The notes below the pieces were generated by a model, which made no database searches, was not told the origin of the DNA, and saw nothing but the letters and a program-made list of their open reading frames with translations. From Sinorhizobium meliloti 4H41 (lineage in GTDB: Bacteria > Pseudomonadota > Alphaproteobacteria > Rhizobiales > Rhizobiaceae): a stretch of 64,000 nt of DNA. Location of the stretch: positions 1-64,000 of the forward strand of contig NZ_AQWP01000015.1 in the NCBI RefSeq assembly GCF_000375585.1, read 5' to 3'. Both the position numbers and the translations under genes were made by a program. Shown piece after piece: positions 17,110 to 25,720 of the stretch. How positions within the stretch are numbered: position 1 is the stretch's first letter; each line of letters starts with the position of its first letter.

Positions 17110-19152
17110 TCAGTGCGGAGCGGTGGCCGCTGCACTTTGCGATACACGCCGCCAGCCCTGTGTGCGGGCGAGAAGAAGCCGCGATACAAACGCATGAAGA
17201 AGTTTTGCCGCCACATTGGTGTAGAAGATCATCATGCCCATCGCGGCCGCCGGCGCTATGTCGCCCGCGTCATCCATGTTCAGGATGGCAACCGAGGCGA
17301 GCTTGGTGTCCGTGGCATAGAGGAACACGACTGCCGAGACCGTCGTCATGGCGTTGACGAAGAGATAGATCGCGATCTCCAGCACGGCAGGAAGGCAAAC
17401 CGGCAGTGTGACCCGGAAGAAGAGCTTGTAGAAAGGTATCTTCAGAGAACCCGCCACAGCCTCGAACTCCGGATCCAACTGCTTCAGCGCAGTGAGCGCC
17501 GTCAGATGGGCGACGGTGTAAAAATGGGTGACCGTGCACAGCACCAGAATGGTCATCGTGCCGTAGATGCCGTGAAGCGGGTTTGCGGTACGGTTGAAGA
17601 AGAAGATATAGGCAAGTCCCAGCACCATGCCCGGCACGGCCATCGGTAGCATTGCGAGCATATGAAAGGTCGCCCGGCCGAGCCCGAAGCCCTTGGTCTT
17701 TTCGACCATGTAGGCGCCGGTGAACACGATCAGCGAGCCGATCACAGCCGTCATAAGAGCGAGCCGGATCGAATTGTAATAGGCATCCCAGCCGCCCCCA
17801 TCCATGAGGTCGAAGGCATAGTTGCGCAGCGACGGACTGAGGTCGTATGGCCAGAATTTCACGATCGCCGCAACCTGGCACATGCCGATCATCCCGAGGA
17901 CGAAGACCGCGACCAGGGAGCAGAATGCGAAACAAGCCGCATCGAAACCGCGCCGCGGCTTCGGCTCGTAGGGGACGGCGCGCGCGGAAAGCAAAGCCAC
18001 CTGCCGGCGCTGCGTCATGCGGTCGACGACGAAGGCCAGAAAGGCCGGAACGAGCAGGATGACCGACACGACGGCGCCCATTTCGAAATTCTGCTGACCG
18101 ATCACCTGCTTGTAGATGTCGACGGCGAGCATGCCATATTGCCCGCCGATCACCTTAGGCAGGCCGAAATCGGTTATGACCAGTGTGAAGACCACGAAAG
18201 CTGCGGAGATCAGGCCGTATCGGGCACCGGGCACGGTCACCGTCCAGAAGGTCCGCCACTTGCTTGCGCGAAGCGACGTCGCCGCCTCGTAGTGACGGGC
18301 ATCGGCAACCGAGAGAGCCGTCGATATGATCAGAAAGGCGTGCGGCAGCGTGAAAAATACCGAGCCCACGACGATGCCGAGCGGGCCATAGATCGAATGG
18401 CCGAACAACAGATCCTTAAAGACGCCCTGATTTCCGAACAGGTACACGAGCGCGATGCCCGGCAAGAGGGACGGAACCAGGATCGGGATCGTAACGATGA
18501 GCTTGAACAGCCCCTTCCCCGGCATCCGGCTCCTGTTCAGGGCATAGGCGAGCCCGAAGGCGACGACGAGCGTGACTGCGGTGCTGATCAGCGCCATCGT
18601 CACCGAATTCCTGATCGAACGGACGAGCGAAGGTGTTGAAAAATACTCGGCGAAATTGGAAAGTCCGATCGAGCGCGAGGGCCGCAGCATTACCCTGCGG
18701 AAATTGTTGCTGTCATATTCCTGCCACTCGGTACCGCGCACCAGCTGCGAACCGGCAAGAAAGTGCGCCTCGTCGCTCGTGCCGCGAATGCGATATCTGA
18801 CCGGGCTGCGGAAGCTGAAATCCGGGAAGAGCTTCGCCGCCTGCAGCCGCCCATCGGCGCTGGCCTTGAGATCGCTTTCCGGGAAGGCGGCGACGGCGGC
18901 ATTGAGCGCCGCAGCGGTCACGGCATCGCTCCACCCCTGCCCGCTTTGGTCGCTCACTTGGAACTCGAACTGGCGGAGATCGAACGTGTAGGTCGAGAAC
19001 GATTTCGACAGCATCACGAAGAGCGGTAGTGCAAGAGCGACGACCAGATAGATGCCGACGACGAGCATGACTGCGCGTTTGAGTCTGTCATCGCCGGAAA
19101 TCTGCTGGCGAACGGCTCGGCCGGGCGGGAGGAAATCGACAGCAAGCGTCAT
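17110..19152 (-). CDS. AEP ABC importer, fused double permease
   Basis: A 680-residue inner-membrane protein made of two FbpB/ThiP-like permease halves in one chain, with about 12 membrane segments. Each half has an EAA-type loop that docks on the ATPase: EAATSLRASKWRTFWTVTVP in the first half and EAVAGSLKIPFYKLFFRVTLP in the second. A large periplasmic loop separates TM1 from the rest of the first half (about residues 55-170). It is the third gene of the solute-binding protein/ATPase/permease set, 5 bp after the ATPase stop. Adjacency to phnW-phnA-phnY identifies the set as the 2-aminoethylphosphonate importer, a common arrangement in this group. Assignment to AEP rather than a related substrate is by context. 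Confidence 0.88.
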   Translation of the reverse strand: MTLAVDFLPPGRAVRQQISGDDRLKRAVMLVVGIYLVVALALPLFVMLSKSFSTYTFDLRQFEFQVSDQSGQGWSDAVTAAALNAAVAAFPESDLKASADGRLQAAKLFPDFSFRSPVRYRIRGTSDEAHFLAGSQLVRGTEWQEYDSNNFRRVMLRPSRSIGLSNFAEYFSTPSLVRSIRNSVTMALISTAVTLVVAFGLAYALNRSRMPGKGLFKLIVTIPILVPSLLPGIALVYLFGNQGVFKDLLFGHSIYGPLGIVVGSVFFTLPHAFLIISTALSVADARHYEAATSLRASKWRTFWTVTVPGARYGLISAAFVVFTLVITDFGLPKVIGGQYGMLAVDIYKQVIGQQNFEMGAVVSVILLVPAFLAFVVDRMTQRRQVALLSARAVPYEPKPRRGFDAACFAFCSLVAVFVLGMIGMCQVAAIVKFWPYDLSPSLRNYAFDLMDGGGWDAYYNSIRLALMTAVIGSLIVFTGAYMVEKTKGFGLGRATFHMLAMLPMAVPGMVLGLAYIFFFNRTANPLHGIYGTMTILVLCTVTHFYTVAHLTALTALKQLDPEFEAVAGSLKIPFYKLFFRVTLPVCLPAVLEIAIYLFVNAMTTVSAVVFLYATDTKLASVAILNMDDAGDIAPAAAMGMMIFYTNVAAKLLHAFVSRLLLARTQGWRRVSQSAAATAPH

Positions 19153-19157
19153 TCGCG

Positions 19158-20321
19158 TCAGGCCTTTGTAAAAAGGAGCAGGCGTTCCTGCGGGATTTCG
19201 ACCTGAATGGCGCTGCCGATCTCGATGCTCAGGCGGCGAACCGCGTTTGTCGAGAAATCCGCGACGAGCGCCTTCTCTTTCAGGCGCGGGGCTGAGAGCC
19301 GTGTGCGCCAGAACATGCCGAGAAACTCCATATCCTCCACATGAGCGTCGATGAGATTGTCCGCATTGCCGACGGCATCAAGCCCTGTCGCCCGATGGGC
19401 GGCGGCGCCGTGCGGGATGATATCGGCTGGACGGACAGCGGCTACGACCGCCGAACCCGGGGGTAACCGATGCTCGGCACAGGCAAATCGCGTGTGACCG
19501 ATTTCGACTTGCGCCCCCTTCCCGACCGTTGCGGGGAACTGGTTGGTCTCGCCGATGAAGTCGGCGACGAAGAGTGTCCTCGGGTGGCGATAGATCTCGG
19601 TCGGCGTACCGACCTGTTCGATGCCGCCATGGTTCATGACGACGATCCGGTCTGCCATGGAGAGCGCCTCTTCCTGATCGTGCGTGACCATGATCGTGGT
19701 GACGCCGAGCTTGCGCTGCAGCTCCTTGATCTCGTGTCTCAGATGCACGCGCACCTTGGCGTCGAGCGCCGACAGGGGCTCGTCGAGAAGCAGCAGGCCC
19801 GGCGAGATCGCCATGGCGCGGGCAAGTGCCACGCGCTGCTGCTGTCCGCCGGATAGCTGGGCCGGATATTTCCGGCCCTGACTGCCCAAGCCGACGAGTT
19901 CCAGAAGCTCAGAGACGCGGGAGGCGATTTCGTGCCGCGGGCGGCCGATATTCTCGAGCCCGAAGGCGATGTTCTTCTCGATGGTCAGATTCGGGAAGAG
20001 CGCATAGGACTGAAAGACGATGCCATAGTCCCGCTGCGCCGGCGGCAGCCTGGAAATATCCCGCCCGCCTTGCCAAATGGTGCCCCGCGACTGGATGTCG
20101 AGGCCGGCGATGGCCCTCAGAAGCGTGGTCTTTCCGCAGCCGGAAGGTCCGAGGAAACAGATGAATTCGCCCTCCTTCACCTGAAGGTCGATGTCGCGCA
20201 GCGCGACGAAATCGCCATAGGCCTTCCAGAGGCCGCCGATTTCGAGGAATGGCCGTCTTTCGATCTGACGGGTAGCGGAGGCGGGCATGGCCGGCTCCGC
20301 GGGGGCTGTTGCATGTTTCAT
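19158..20321 (-). CDS. AEP ABC importer, ATP-binding subunit
   Basis: A 387-residue ABC ATPase of the iron/spermidine/AEP (FbpC/PotA) type. Walker A is GPSGCGKTT, signature LSGGQQQR, Walker B LLLLDEPLSALD and switch His in MVTHDQEEALS. A C-terminal TOBE-like regulatory domain occupies about 260-387. The start at 20321 has an AGGAG 9 nt upstream; an upstream Met was rejected. It lies 5 bp ahead of the fused permease and 89 bp behind the binding protein gene, so the three form one importer. The cytoplasmic ATPase powers uptake of the ligand captured by the periplasmic protein. Confidence 0.9.
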   Translation of the reverse strand: MKHATAPAEPAMPASATRQIERRPFLEIGGLWKAYGDFVALRDIDLQVKEGEFICFLGPSGCGKTTLLRAIAGLDIQSRGTIWQGGRDISRLPPAQRDYGIVFQSYALFPNLTIEKNIAFGLENIGRPRHEIASRVSELLELVGLGSQGRKYPAQLSGGQQQRVALARAMAISPGLLLLDEPLSALDAKVRVHLRHEIKELQRKLGVTTIMVTHDQEEALSMADRIVVMNHGGIEQVGTPTEIYRHPRTLFVADFIGETNQFPATVGKGAQVEIGHTRFACAEHRLPPGSAVVAAVRPADIIPHGAAAHRATGLDAVGNADNLIDAHVEDMEFLGMFWRTRLSAPRLKEKALVADFSTNAVRRLSIEIGSAIQVEIPQERLLLFTKA

Positions 20322-20410
20322 CCGCAAGCTCCTGGGCAATAGGCATTCGATGAGGCTTGACGGGAACGCCCGTGGCTAAGCGCCGAACATTCCCGTGAGA
20401 CGCATGCGGA

Positions 20411-21430
20411 TCAGGACTTGGGCTCGGATTTCGCGTCGTAGCGCTTCTGCCATTCCTTCAGAATGCGAGCGCGATTGTTTGCGGCCCACTCGAAGTCGTT
20501 CTCGATCATCTTGTCGGCGACGTTGTCGGGAAGATTTTCGATCGGCTTGGCGACGCCGGGATAAGCCACGACGGCATAGCCGACATTGTACATCTCGTTG
20601 GCTTCCTTGCTAACCGACCAGTCGACCAGCGTTTTCGCTGCCTCGAGATTGGCCGTCCCGGCGATGATCGCCGTGGCCTCGGCTTCCCAGCCCGATCCTT
20701 CAGAAGGAAAGATGATGTCGATGGGCGCGCCCGACGTCTTGGCCTTGGCACCCGGGAATTCGAAGGATACGCCGATGACGGTTTCGCCTGATGCCGCCAT
20801 CTTGCAAGGCTTGGAGCCCGAATGGGTATAGGCGGCGATGTTCTCGTGCAGGGCGTCCATGAAATACCAGGCTCCCTCTTCGCCGAACGTCTGAAGCCAG
20901 GCGGAGACGTCGAGGAAGCCTGTGCCGGAGGAATTGGGATTGGGCATCACGATATGGCCCTTGTATTCGGGCTTCGTGAGATCCTTCCAGCTGGTGGGCG
21001 GCGTCAGGCCGAGCTTCTCCGCCTCCACCGTATTGTAACAAAGAGCCGCCACATATGCGTCCATACCCACCCAGCTCGGCGGCTTGTCGCCATCCACGAA
21101 ACGGGGGTCGAGCGCCTCTACGTTCTTCGGAGAATAGGGTTCGAGCATGCCCTCGGACTTCAGCAGCAGCAGCGATGTCGCAGCCACGCCCCAGACCACG
21201 TCAGCCTGCGGATTGTCTTTCTCCGCCAGCAGTTTGGCCGTCATCACACCGGTGGAATCGCGGACCCAGTTGATCTTGATGTCGGGGTGGGCCTTTTCGA
21301 ATGTCTCCTTGTAACGGTCGAGGTCGACCGCTTCGATGGACGTGTAGACGGTGAGCTCCGTCTCGGCAAAGGCGGAAGATGTGAGGATGAGGGCAGTCGC
21401 CGCGCCCAGGAAAATCTTTGAAAACGGCAT
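20411..21430 (-). CDS. AEP-binding periplasmic protein of ABC importer
   Basis: A 339-residue solute-binding protein of the FbpA/PotD-like (SBP_bac) class. Signal peptide MPFSKIFLGAATALILTSSAFA, mature start ETELTVYTSIEAVDLDRY. Family features include the ligand-cleft region SSGTGFLDVSAWLQTFGEEG and the C-terminal lobe VDWSVSKEANEMYNVGYAV. It is the first gene of the transporter operon, with its own upstream AT-rich region (21431-21610) and separated from phnY by a strong hairpin. Annotated equivalents in rhizobia are 2-aminoethylphosphonate-binding proteins. Ligand identity here rests on the neighbouring AEP degradation genes. Confidence 0.88.
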   Translation of the reverse strand: MPFSKIFLGAATALILTSSAFAETELTVYTSIEAVDLDRYKETFEKAHPDIKINWVRDSTGVMTAKLLAEKDNPQADVVWGVAATSLLLLKSEGMLEPYSPKNVEALDPRFVDGDKPPSWVGMDAYVAALCYNTVEAEKLGLTPPTSWKDLTKPEYKGHIVMPNPNSSGTGFLDVSAWLQTFGEEGAWYFMDALHENIAAYTHSGSKPCKMAASGETVIGVSFEFPGAKAKTSGAPIDIIFPSEGSGWEAEATAIIAGTANLEAAKTLVDWSVSKEANEMYNVGYAVVAYPGVAKPIENLPDNVADKMIENDFEWAANNRARILKEWQKRYDAKSEPKS

Positions 21431-21561
21431 GCTAATTCCCCTTTTTGTTGGCATTCGAATTGGCAAGCTCTTGTGGCGGTATCGGCGACTTGCGCGCCTG
21501 GAAATCCGCCCTGCCTGGGAAATCTGCGGGGGATGGATCGATAAGTAAAATCTATTTATTT

Positions 21562-21588
21562 TATATAAGTATTGTCTCAACTTATATA
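21562..21588. promoter_or_regulatory. Inverted repeat in the AEP transporter promoter region
   Basis: TATATAAGT and ACTTATATA form perfect 9-bp arms around a 9-bp spacer, about 130 bp upstream of the binding protein gene in an AT-rich island. Its arm centres are 18 bp apart, suitable for a dimeric regulator. The LysR-type gene at 27501 is the obvious candidate, but this is inference. Confidence 0.45.
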
Positions 21589-21610
21589 GCTTCACGTAGG
21601 TTCTCGAAAT

Positions 21611-21640
21611 GGAAGGAGCGGCCATCGGGCCGCTCCTTCC
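21611..21640 (-). terminator. Terminator of the phnW-phnA-phnY operon
   Basis: A perfect 13-bp stem (GGAAGGAGCGGCC / GGCCGCTCCTTCC) with a 4-nt loop lies 25 bp past the phnY stop codon. On the transcript strand it is followed by ATTTCG, a short T-rich tail. It separates the enzyme operon from the transporter operon, which therefore needs its own promoter. Confidence 0.7.
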
Positions 21641-21665
21641 GCTGCTACTTGGGTGGCAGATTGTC

Positions 21666-23123
21666 TTACGACCAGGGCAGCGAGAAGGTCTTGACGTTGG
21701 TGAAGCTTTTCATCGCCTCGATCACGCCTTCCTTGTAGCCGTTTCCGGAGTCCTTGATGCCGCCGAAGGGCGACATTTCAATCCGATAGCCGGGCACTTC
21801 CCAGATGTTGACCGTCCCGACCTTCAGACCAGCTATGTATTTCTGCATCCTGCGGTAATCATTGGTGCAGACGCCGGAGGAGAGGCCGAAGGCCGTGGAG
21901 TTCGACAGGGCGATCGTTGCCTCGTCGTCGTCGGGAACCCGCACGATCGGTATGATCGGACCGAAGGTCTCCTCCAGCACGAGGTCCGACTGGTGCGGCA
22001 CCCGATCGACGACGATCGGCGGCAGGAGCGCGCCGCTTCTCCCGGGATGGTAGAGAATGTCGGCTCCCCCCTCCGCCGCACGCATCACCCTCTCTTCGAA
22101 AAGTGCCGCCGCCTTTTCGTGAATGACGGTCCCGAGATCGGTAGAGCGATCCATCGGATCCCCGAAACGCAAGCGCTTCGCCTGTTCGAGAACCATCGGC
22201 ACGAAACGGTCCGCGACGCTCTCCTGGCAGAGAATGCGTTTGACCGCCGTGCAGCGCTGGCCGGAATTCTTCGTGGCCCCGGCGACCGCAAGCTCGGCCG
22301 CCCTGGCGAGGTCGTCTTCGGACAGGTCGTTGAGGATGATCAACGGGTCGTTGCCGCCGAGTTCGAGTACCTGGCGCTTGTAGTGCGCGTTGGCGGCGAT
22401 CAATTTCCCGACAGGAACGCTGCCCGTGAAGGTGACGAGATCGACATGCGGATTGGTGATCATTTCCATGCCGATATCGGCAGGCCAGCCGGTGACGACG
22501 GAAAGCATTTCCGGCGGCAGGCCGGCCTCGTAAAGAATGTCGGCGAGCAGCAGCGCCGTCATCGGCGTGAGCTCGGTCGGCTTCACCACCACGCAGTTAT
22601 TGGTCGCAATCGCCGGCGCGACCTTGTGCGCCACCATGTTCAACGGGTGATTGAACGGGGTGATCGCCGAAATTGCGGTCAGGGGTTCGCGCATCGTAAA
22701 AATCTTGCGCGCCTTCCCGTGGGGCGTGAGGTCGCAGGAGAATATCTCGCCGTCGTCGCGGATGCACATCTGGCCGGCAAGCGTAAAGACGTCGAAGGCG
22801 CGCCCGACTTCATAGAGCGAGTCGGCCTTCGAGATGCCGAGTTCCAGCGTGATGACGTCGGAAATCTCCTCCTTGCGGGCGGCCAGCGCCTCCGCGGTCG
22901 CCAGCAGGATTTTCTGCCGCTCGTAGCGCGTGAGCTTCGGCTGATAGGCGGCCGCGATCGCAAAGGCTTCTCTTGCGTGTTCGGCGCGGCCGGCGGGTAC
23001 GGTGCCGACGACGGTGTCGTTCCAGGGATAGCGGACTTCTATGCGGTCGTCCGTGTCGATAAGGCGCCCGGCTATGCGCATCGGTTCGTGGCGCACTGCG
23101 ATTGTGACCTCCGCCTTCGTCAT
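21666..23123 (-). CDS. phnY: Phosphonoacetaldehyde dehydrogenase PhnY
   Basis: A 485-residue NAD-dependent aldehyde dehydrogenase oxidising phosphonoacetaldehyde to phosphonoacetate. The catalytic Cys291 lies in [11 protein letters not shown] and the general base Glu254 in VLELGG; the KPTE motif (Lys181) and FTGSVPVG belong to the cofactor site. Arg108, His159 and Arg290, residues I recall from the S. meliloti enzyme as phosphonate contacts, are present at the same positions. The ATG overlaps the phnA stop (ATGA), so the two are translationally coupled. A longer in-frame N-terminal extension is out-of-frame phnA sequence and was rejected. It is the middle step of AEP degradation, between PhnW and PhnA. 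A strong terminator follows. Confidence 0.95.
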   Translation of the reverse strand: MTKAEVTIAVRHEPMRIAGRLIDTDDRIEVRYPWNDTVVGTVPAGRAEHAREAFAIAAAYQPKLTRYERQKILLATAEALAARKEEISDVITLELGISKADSLYEVGRAFDVFTLAGQMCIRDDGEIFSCDLTPHGKARKIFTMREPLTAISAITPFNHPLNMVAHKVAPAIATNNCVVVKPTELTPMTALLLADILYEAGLPPEMLSVVTGWPADIGMEMITNPHVDLVTFTGSVPVGKLIAANAHYKRQVLELGGNDPLIILNDLSEDDLARAAELAVAGATKNSGQRCTAVKRILCQESVADRFVPMVLEQAKRLRFGDPMDRSTDLGTVIHEKAAALFEERVMRAAEGGADILYHPGRSGALLPPIVVDRVPHQSDLVLEETFGPIIPIVRVPDDDEATIALSNSTAFGLSSGVCTNDYRRMQKYIAGLKVGTVNIWEVPGYRIEMSPFGGIKDSGNGYKEGVIEAMKSFTNVKTFSLPWS

Positions 23124-24394
23124 AGCGCGCCCTCCGCACCGGCCTCGGCCGCCGCCGTGACCGCGTAGAAGAATGCATCGAAGTTGCGAAGACGCGGCGC
23201 GTTCGGGAGTTCGGGCAGCCCACGGTTGACGATGAAGGGAACCTCCTGCTCGGTCAGCCCTCCATGGGAGCGCAACGGTTCGTCGAGGGCGGCCAGATCG
23301 TGCCGGTGCTCGCTGGTGCCGAGCGTCTTGTTTTCGGATGAAACGAGGACGATGTCGCCGATGCGGTCTTCCGGCAGCTCGAAGCGCCGGCACGCCTCCG
23401 AGCGGTCGAGCACGACGTCGATGCCTTGGATCCCATTCAGCCTTGCCATGATCTCGCCGCGGTCGCATCCGTCCGGAAGATAGGCGGTGGCAAAGGACCC
23501 GAGCGCGCCGTGATGCACGACATAGGGGTCGGTGATCGGCAGGATGACGCGGGCCGTATCCTTGCCGAGCCATTCGTCGAGCAGGTCCTGAACATAGATG
23601 ACGTCGGGTGAGCCGTCCGCTTTGTGCTTCGGCTTCATGCCGTGATCGGCAGTGACGACGATGGCTGCTCCGAGCCCGTCCAGTTCGGCGAGATACCGGT
23701 CGAACATTTCATAGAAGGAATTGGCTTCGGGAACGCCGGGGGCATATTTATGCTGAACATAGTCGGTCGTCGTCAGATACATGATGTCGGGGCGAAACTC
23801 CCTGAGCAGCTTGACGCCCGCAGCGAAGACGAATTCCGAAAGTGCTGCCGAATAGACCTCGGGAACGGGCCGGCCCAGCCAGGCGGAAGCATTGTCGATT
23901 CCGTGCTCCGCGCGGGTCGCCTTGTCCGATTTTTCGGACGAGAAGCAGACGGCGCGCTCTTCGTCGAAACGGAGCCCTTTTCCGAGCAGCGCCCGCAGCT
24001 TGTCCTTCGCCGTGACGACCGCGACCCGGGCACCTGCATCATAGAAAGCCTGGAAAATGGTGGGCGCGCGCAGGAACTTCGGATCGTTCATCATCACCTC
24101 TTCGCCCGTCGACGGCTCATAGAGGTAGTTCCCGCAAATCCCGTGGACCGCCGGCGGGCTGCCGGTTGCGATCGAGAGATTGTTGGGATTGGTAAAACTC
24201 GGGATGACGCTGTGCGCCAGCCGCACGGCTCCCCGTTCCTTGATGCGCTTCAGCGCGGGCATCAGCCCGGCGTCGATCGCTGCATCGAGATAGGCGGGCT
24301 CGCATCCATCGAGGCAGATCGCAATTGCGGGCACGCGGGGCCATGGATAGCGGCGGCCATTCACCGTCACCGAAATCTTGGACATCTGGTTCAT
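23120..24394 (-). CDS. phnA: Phosphonoacetate hydrolase PhnA
   Basis: A 424-residue alkaline-phosphatase-superfamily enzyme that splits the C-P bond of phosphonoacetate to acetate and phosphate using two zinc ions. All residues of the characterised S. meliloti PhnA are at matching positions: Asp29 (CLDG), nucleophile Thr68 (PSFTNPNN), Asp211 and His215 (DYVQHK), Asp250-His251 (VTADHG) and His377 (SHGG). It is unrelated to the phnA-named C-P lyase era genes of E. coli. The gene lies 27 bp after phnW and overlaps phnY by 4 bp. It releases the phosphate that makes the pathway a phosphorus source; a Na/Pi-type transporter is encoded upstream. Confidence 0.96.
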   Translation of the reverse strand: MNQMSKISVTVNGRRYPWPRVPAIAICLDGCEPAYLDAAIDAGLMPALKRIKERGAVRLAHSVIPSFTNPNNLSIATGSPPAVHGICGNYLYEPSTGEEVMMNDPKFLRAPTIFQAFYDAGARVAVVTAKDKLRALLGKGLRFDEERAVCFSSEKSDKATRAEHGIDNASAWLGRPVPEVYSAALSEFVFAAGVKLLREFRPDIMYLTTTDYVQHKYAPGVPEANSFYEMFDRYLAELDGLGAAIVVTADHGMKPKHKADGSPDVIYVQDLLDEWLGKDTARVILPITDPYVVHHGALGSFATAYLPDGCDRGEIMARLNGIQGIDVVLDRSEACRRFELPEDRIGDIVLVSSENKTLGTSEHRHDLAALDEPLRSHGGLTEQEVPFIVNRGLPELPNAPRLRNFDAFFYAVTAAAEAGAEGAL

Positions 24395-24421
24395 CTGTTG
24401 TGCTCCTGGAAGGGGAATCGG

Positions 24422-25618
24422 TCAGGCGGCGAGGCGGGCGCGCTCGGCGAGCGCGAGCGCCGGTGGGGTGGCGGTGTCGACGCCCATTTCCGCAAGGCTC
24501 TCGGCGGCGGCGGCAACCACCTTTTCCATCACTTGCGCGTCCATCTGGCCGATGCAGCCGATCCGGAAGCTGTCGACGACGGTGAGCTTGCCGGGATAGA
24601 TGATGAAGCCCCTCGCCTTCATCAATTCGTAGAAGCGCTCGAAATTGAACTTCGGATGGGCGGGGCTGAAGAAGGTCACGATAATCGGCGAGAGCCACTC
24701 GTCGCCTAGCAGTGTCTCGAAGCCGAGCTGGCGCATGCCGGCGACCATGACGTCGCGGTTGTTCGCGTAGCGCGCGCCGCGTCCGGCAACGCCGCCTTCC
24801 TTGCGATGCAGCCGCAGCGCCTCGAGAAAGGCGGCGACGACATGGGTCGGCGGAGTAAAGCGCCATTGTCCCGTCTTGTTCATGTAGGCCCATTGCGCAT
24901 GGACGTCGAGACTCAAGGAATGGCTGCGATCCTTCGCAGCCTCCAGTTCCGACTTGCGCGCGATGACAAACCCGAAACCCGGAACGCCTTCGATGCATTT
25001 GTTGGCGGAGGAAACGATCGCCTCGTAGCGGAAGTCATCGACACCGGCGGGCACAGCGCCGAAGGCGCTCATGCTGTCGACCAGCAGCTTGCGGCCGCGG
25101 CTGTAGACTGCCTCGGAAATTTCATTGAGCGGATTGAGAATGCCCGAGCTCGTCTCGCAATGGACGACCACGACATGGGTGATTGCCGGATCTGCGTCGA
25201 GAGCGGCCGCCACCTCGCTGCCGCGCGGGGGCATATAGTCGCCCTTGTCGATCGAGACATGCGTGCGGCCGAGATATTTGAGCGTCTGGCCGATGCGCTG
25301 ACCGTAGGCCCCGTTCATCAGCACCAGAACCTTGCCGTCGCGAGGAATGAAGCTGCCGAGCATGGCTTCCACCGAGAAGGAGCCGCTCCCCTGCATGGGG
25401 ACGCAGTCGTATTCGCCGCTTTCGTCTCCCGCAATAGCAAGCAGTTCGCGACGCAACTCGGCCGTCATGCCCCGGAAGTCGCCGTCCCAGGACCCCCAGT
25501 CGCGCAGCATCGCCTCCTTTACGGAAAAGGCGGTGGTCAACGGCCCAGGCGTCAGCAGGTACGGCTCGCCCAATCTCGGCGCTTCGAGAACTTCATTCGT
25601 CTTTGCATCTGCGGGCAT
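24422..25618 (-). CDS. phnW: 2-aminoethylphosphonate:pyruvate aminotransferase PhnW
   Basis: A 398-residue class V PLP aminotransferase converting AEP plus pyruvate to phosphonoacetaldehyde plus L-alanine. The PLP lysine is Lys207 in SSANKCIEGVPG, with Asp181 (LLVDSMSAFG) contacting the pyridine nitrogen; LLTPGPLTT at the N-terminus is typical of the family. The start at 25618 has an AGGAG 10 or so nt upstream; a longer N-terminal form was rejected. It is first in phnW-phnA-phnY. The last residues (LAEMGVDTATPPALALAERARL) form a short extra tail. The 102-bp region upstream contains small palindromes that may bind a regulator. Confidence 0.95.
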   Translation of the reverse strand: MPADAKTNEVLEAPRLGEPYLLTPGPLTTAFSVKEAMLRDWGSWDGDFRGMTAELRRELLAIAGDESGEYDCVPMQGSGSFSVEAMLGSFIPRDGKVLVLMNGAYGQRIGQTLKYLGRTHVSIDKGDYMPPRGSEVAAALDADPAITHVVVVHCETSSGILNPLNEISEAVYSRGRKLLVDSMSAFGAVPAGVDDFRYEAIVSSANKCIEGVPGFGFVIARKSELEAAKDRSHSLSLDVHAQWAYMNKTGQWRFTPPTHVVAAFLEALRLHRKEGGVAGRGARYANNRDVMVAGMRQLGFETLLGDEWLSPIIVTFFSPAHPKFNFERFYELMKARGFIIYPGKLTVVDSFRIGCIGQMDAQVMEKVVAAAAESLAEMGVDTATPPALALAERARLAA

Positions 25619-25720
25619 CTGGTTTCTCTCCTTTGAGAACTGCCGGGACATGGGCGAGGATGGCGATCCCATATGTATCTGTAAAATCGATATTTCATAT
25701 CTATTCATAGATGTGGCTTA
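25619..25720. promoter_or_regulatory. Upstream region of phnW with small palindromes
   Basis: Between the Na/Pi transporter stop and the phnW start. It contains ATCTAT-TC-ATAGAT at 25699-25712 and GATAT-TTC-ATATC at 25689-25701, both AT-rich. The location suits control of the phn operon by the nearby LysR protein; not proven. Confidence 0.35.
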
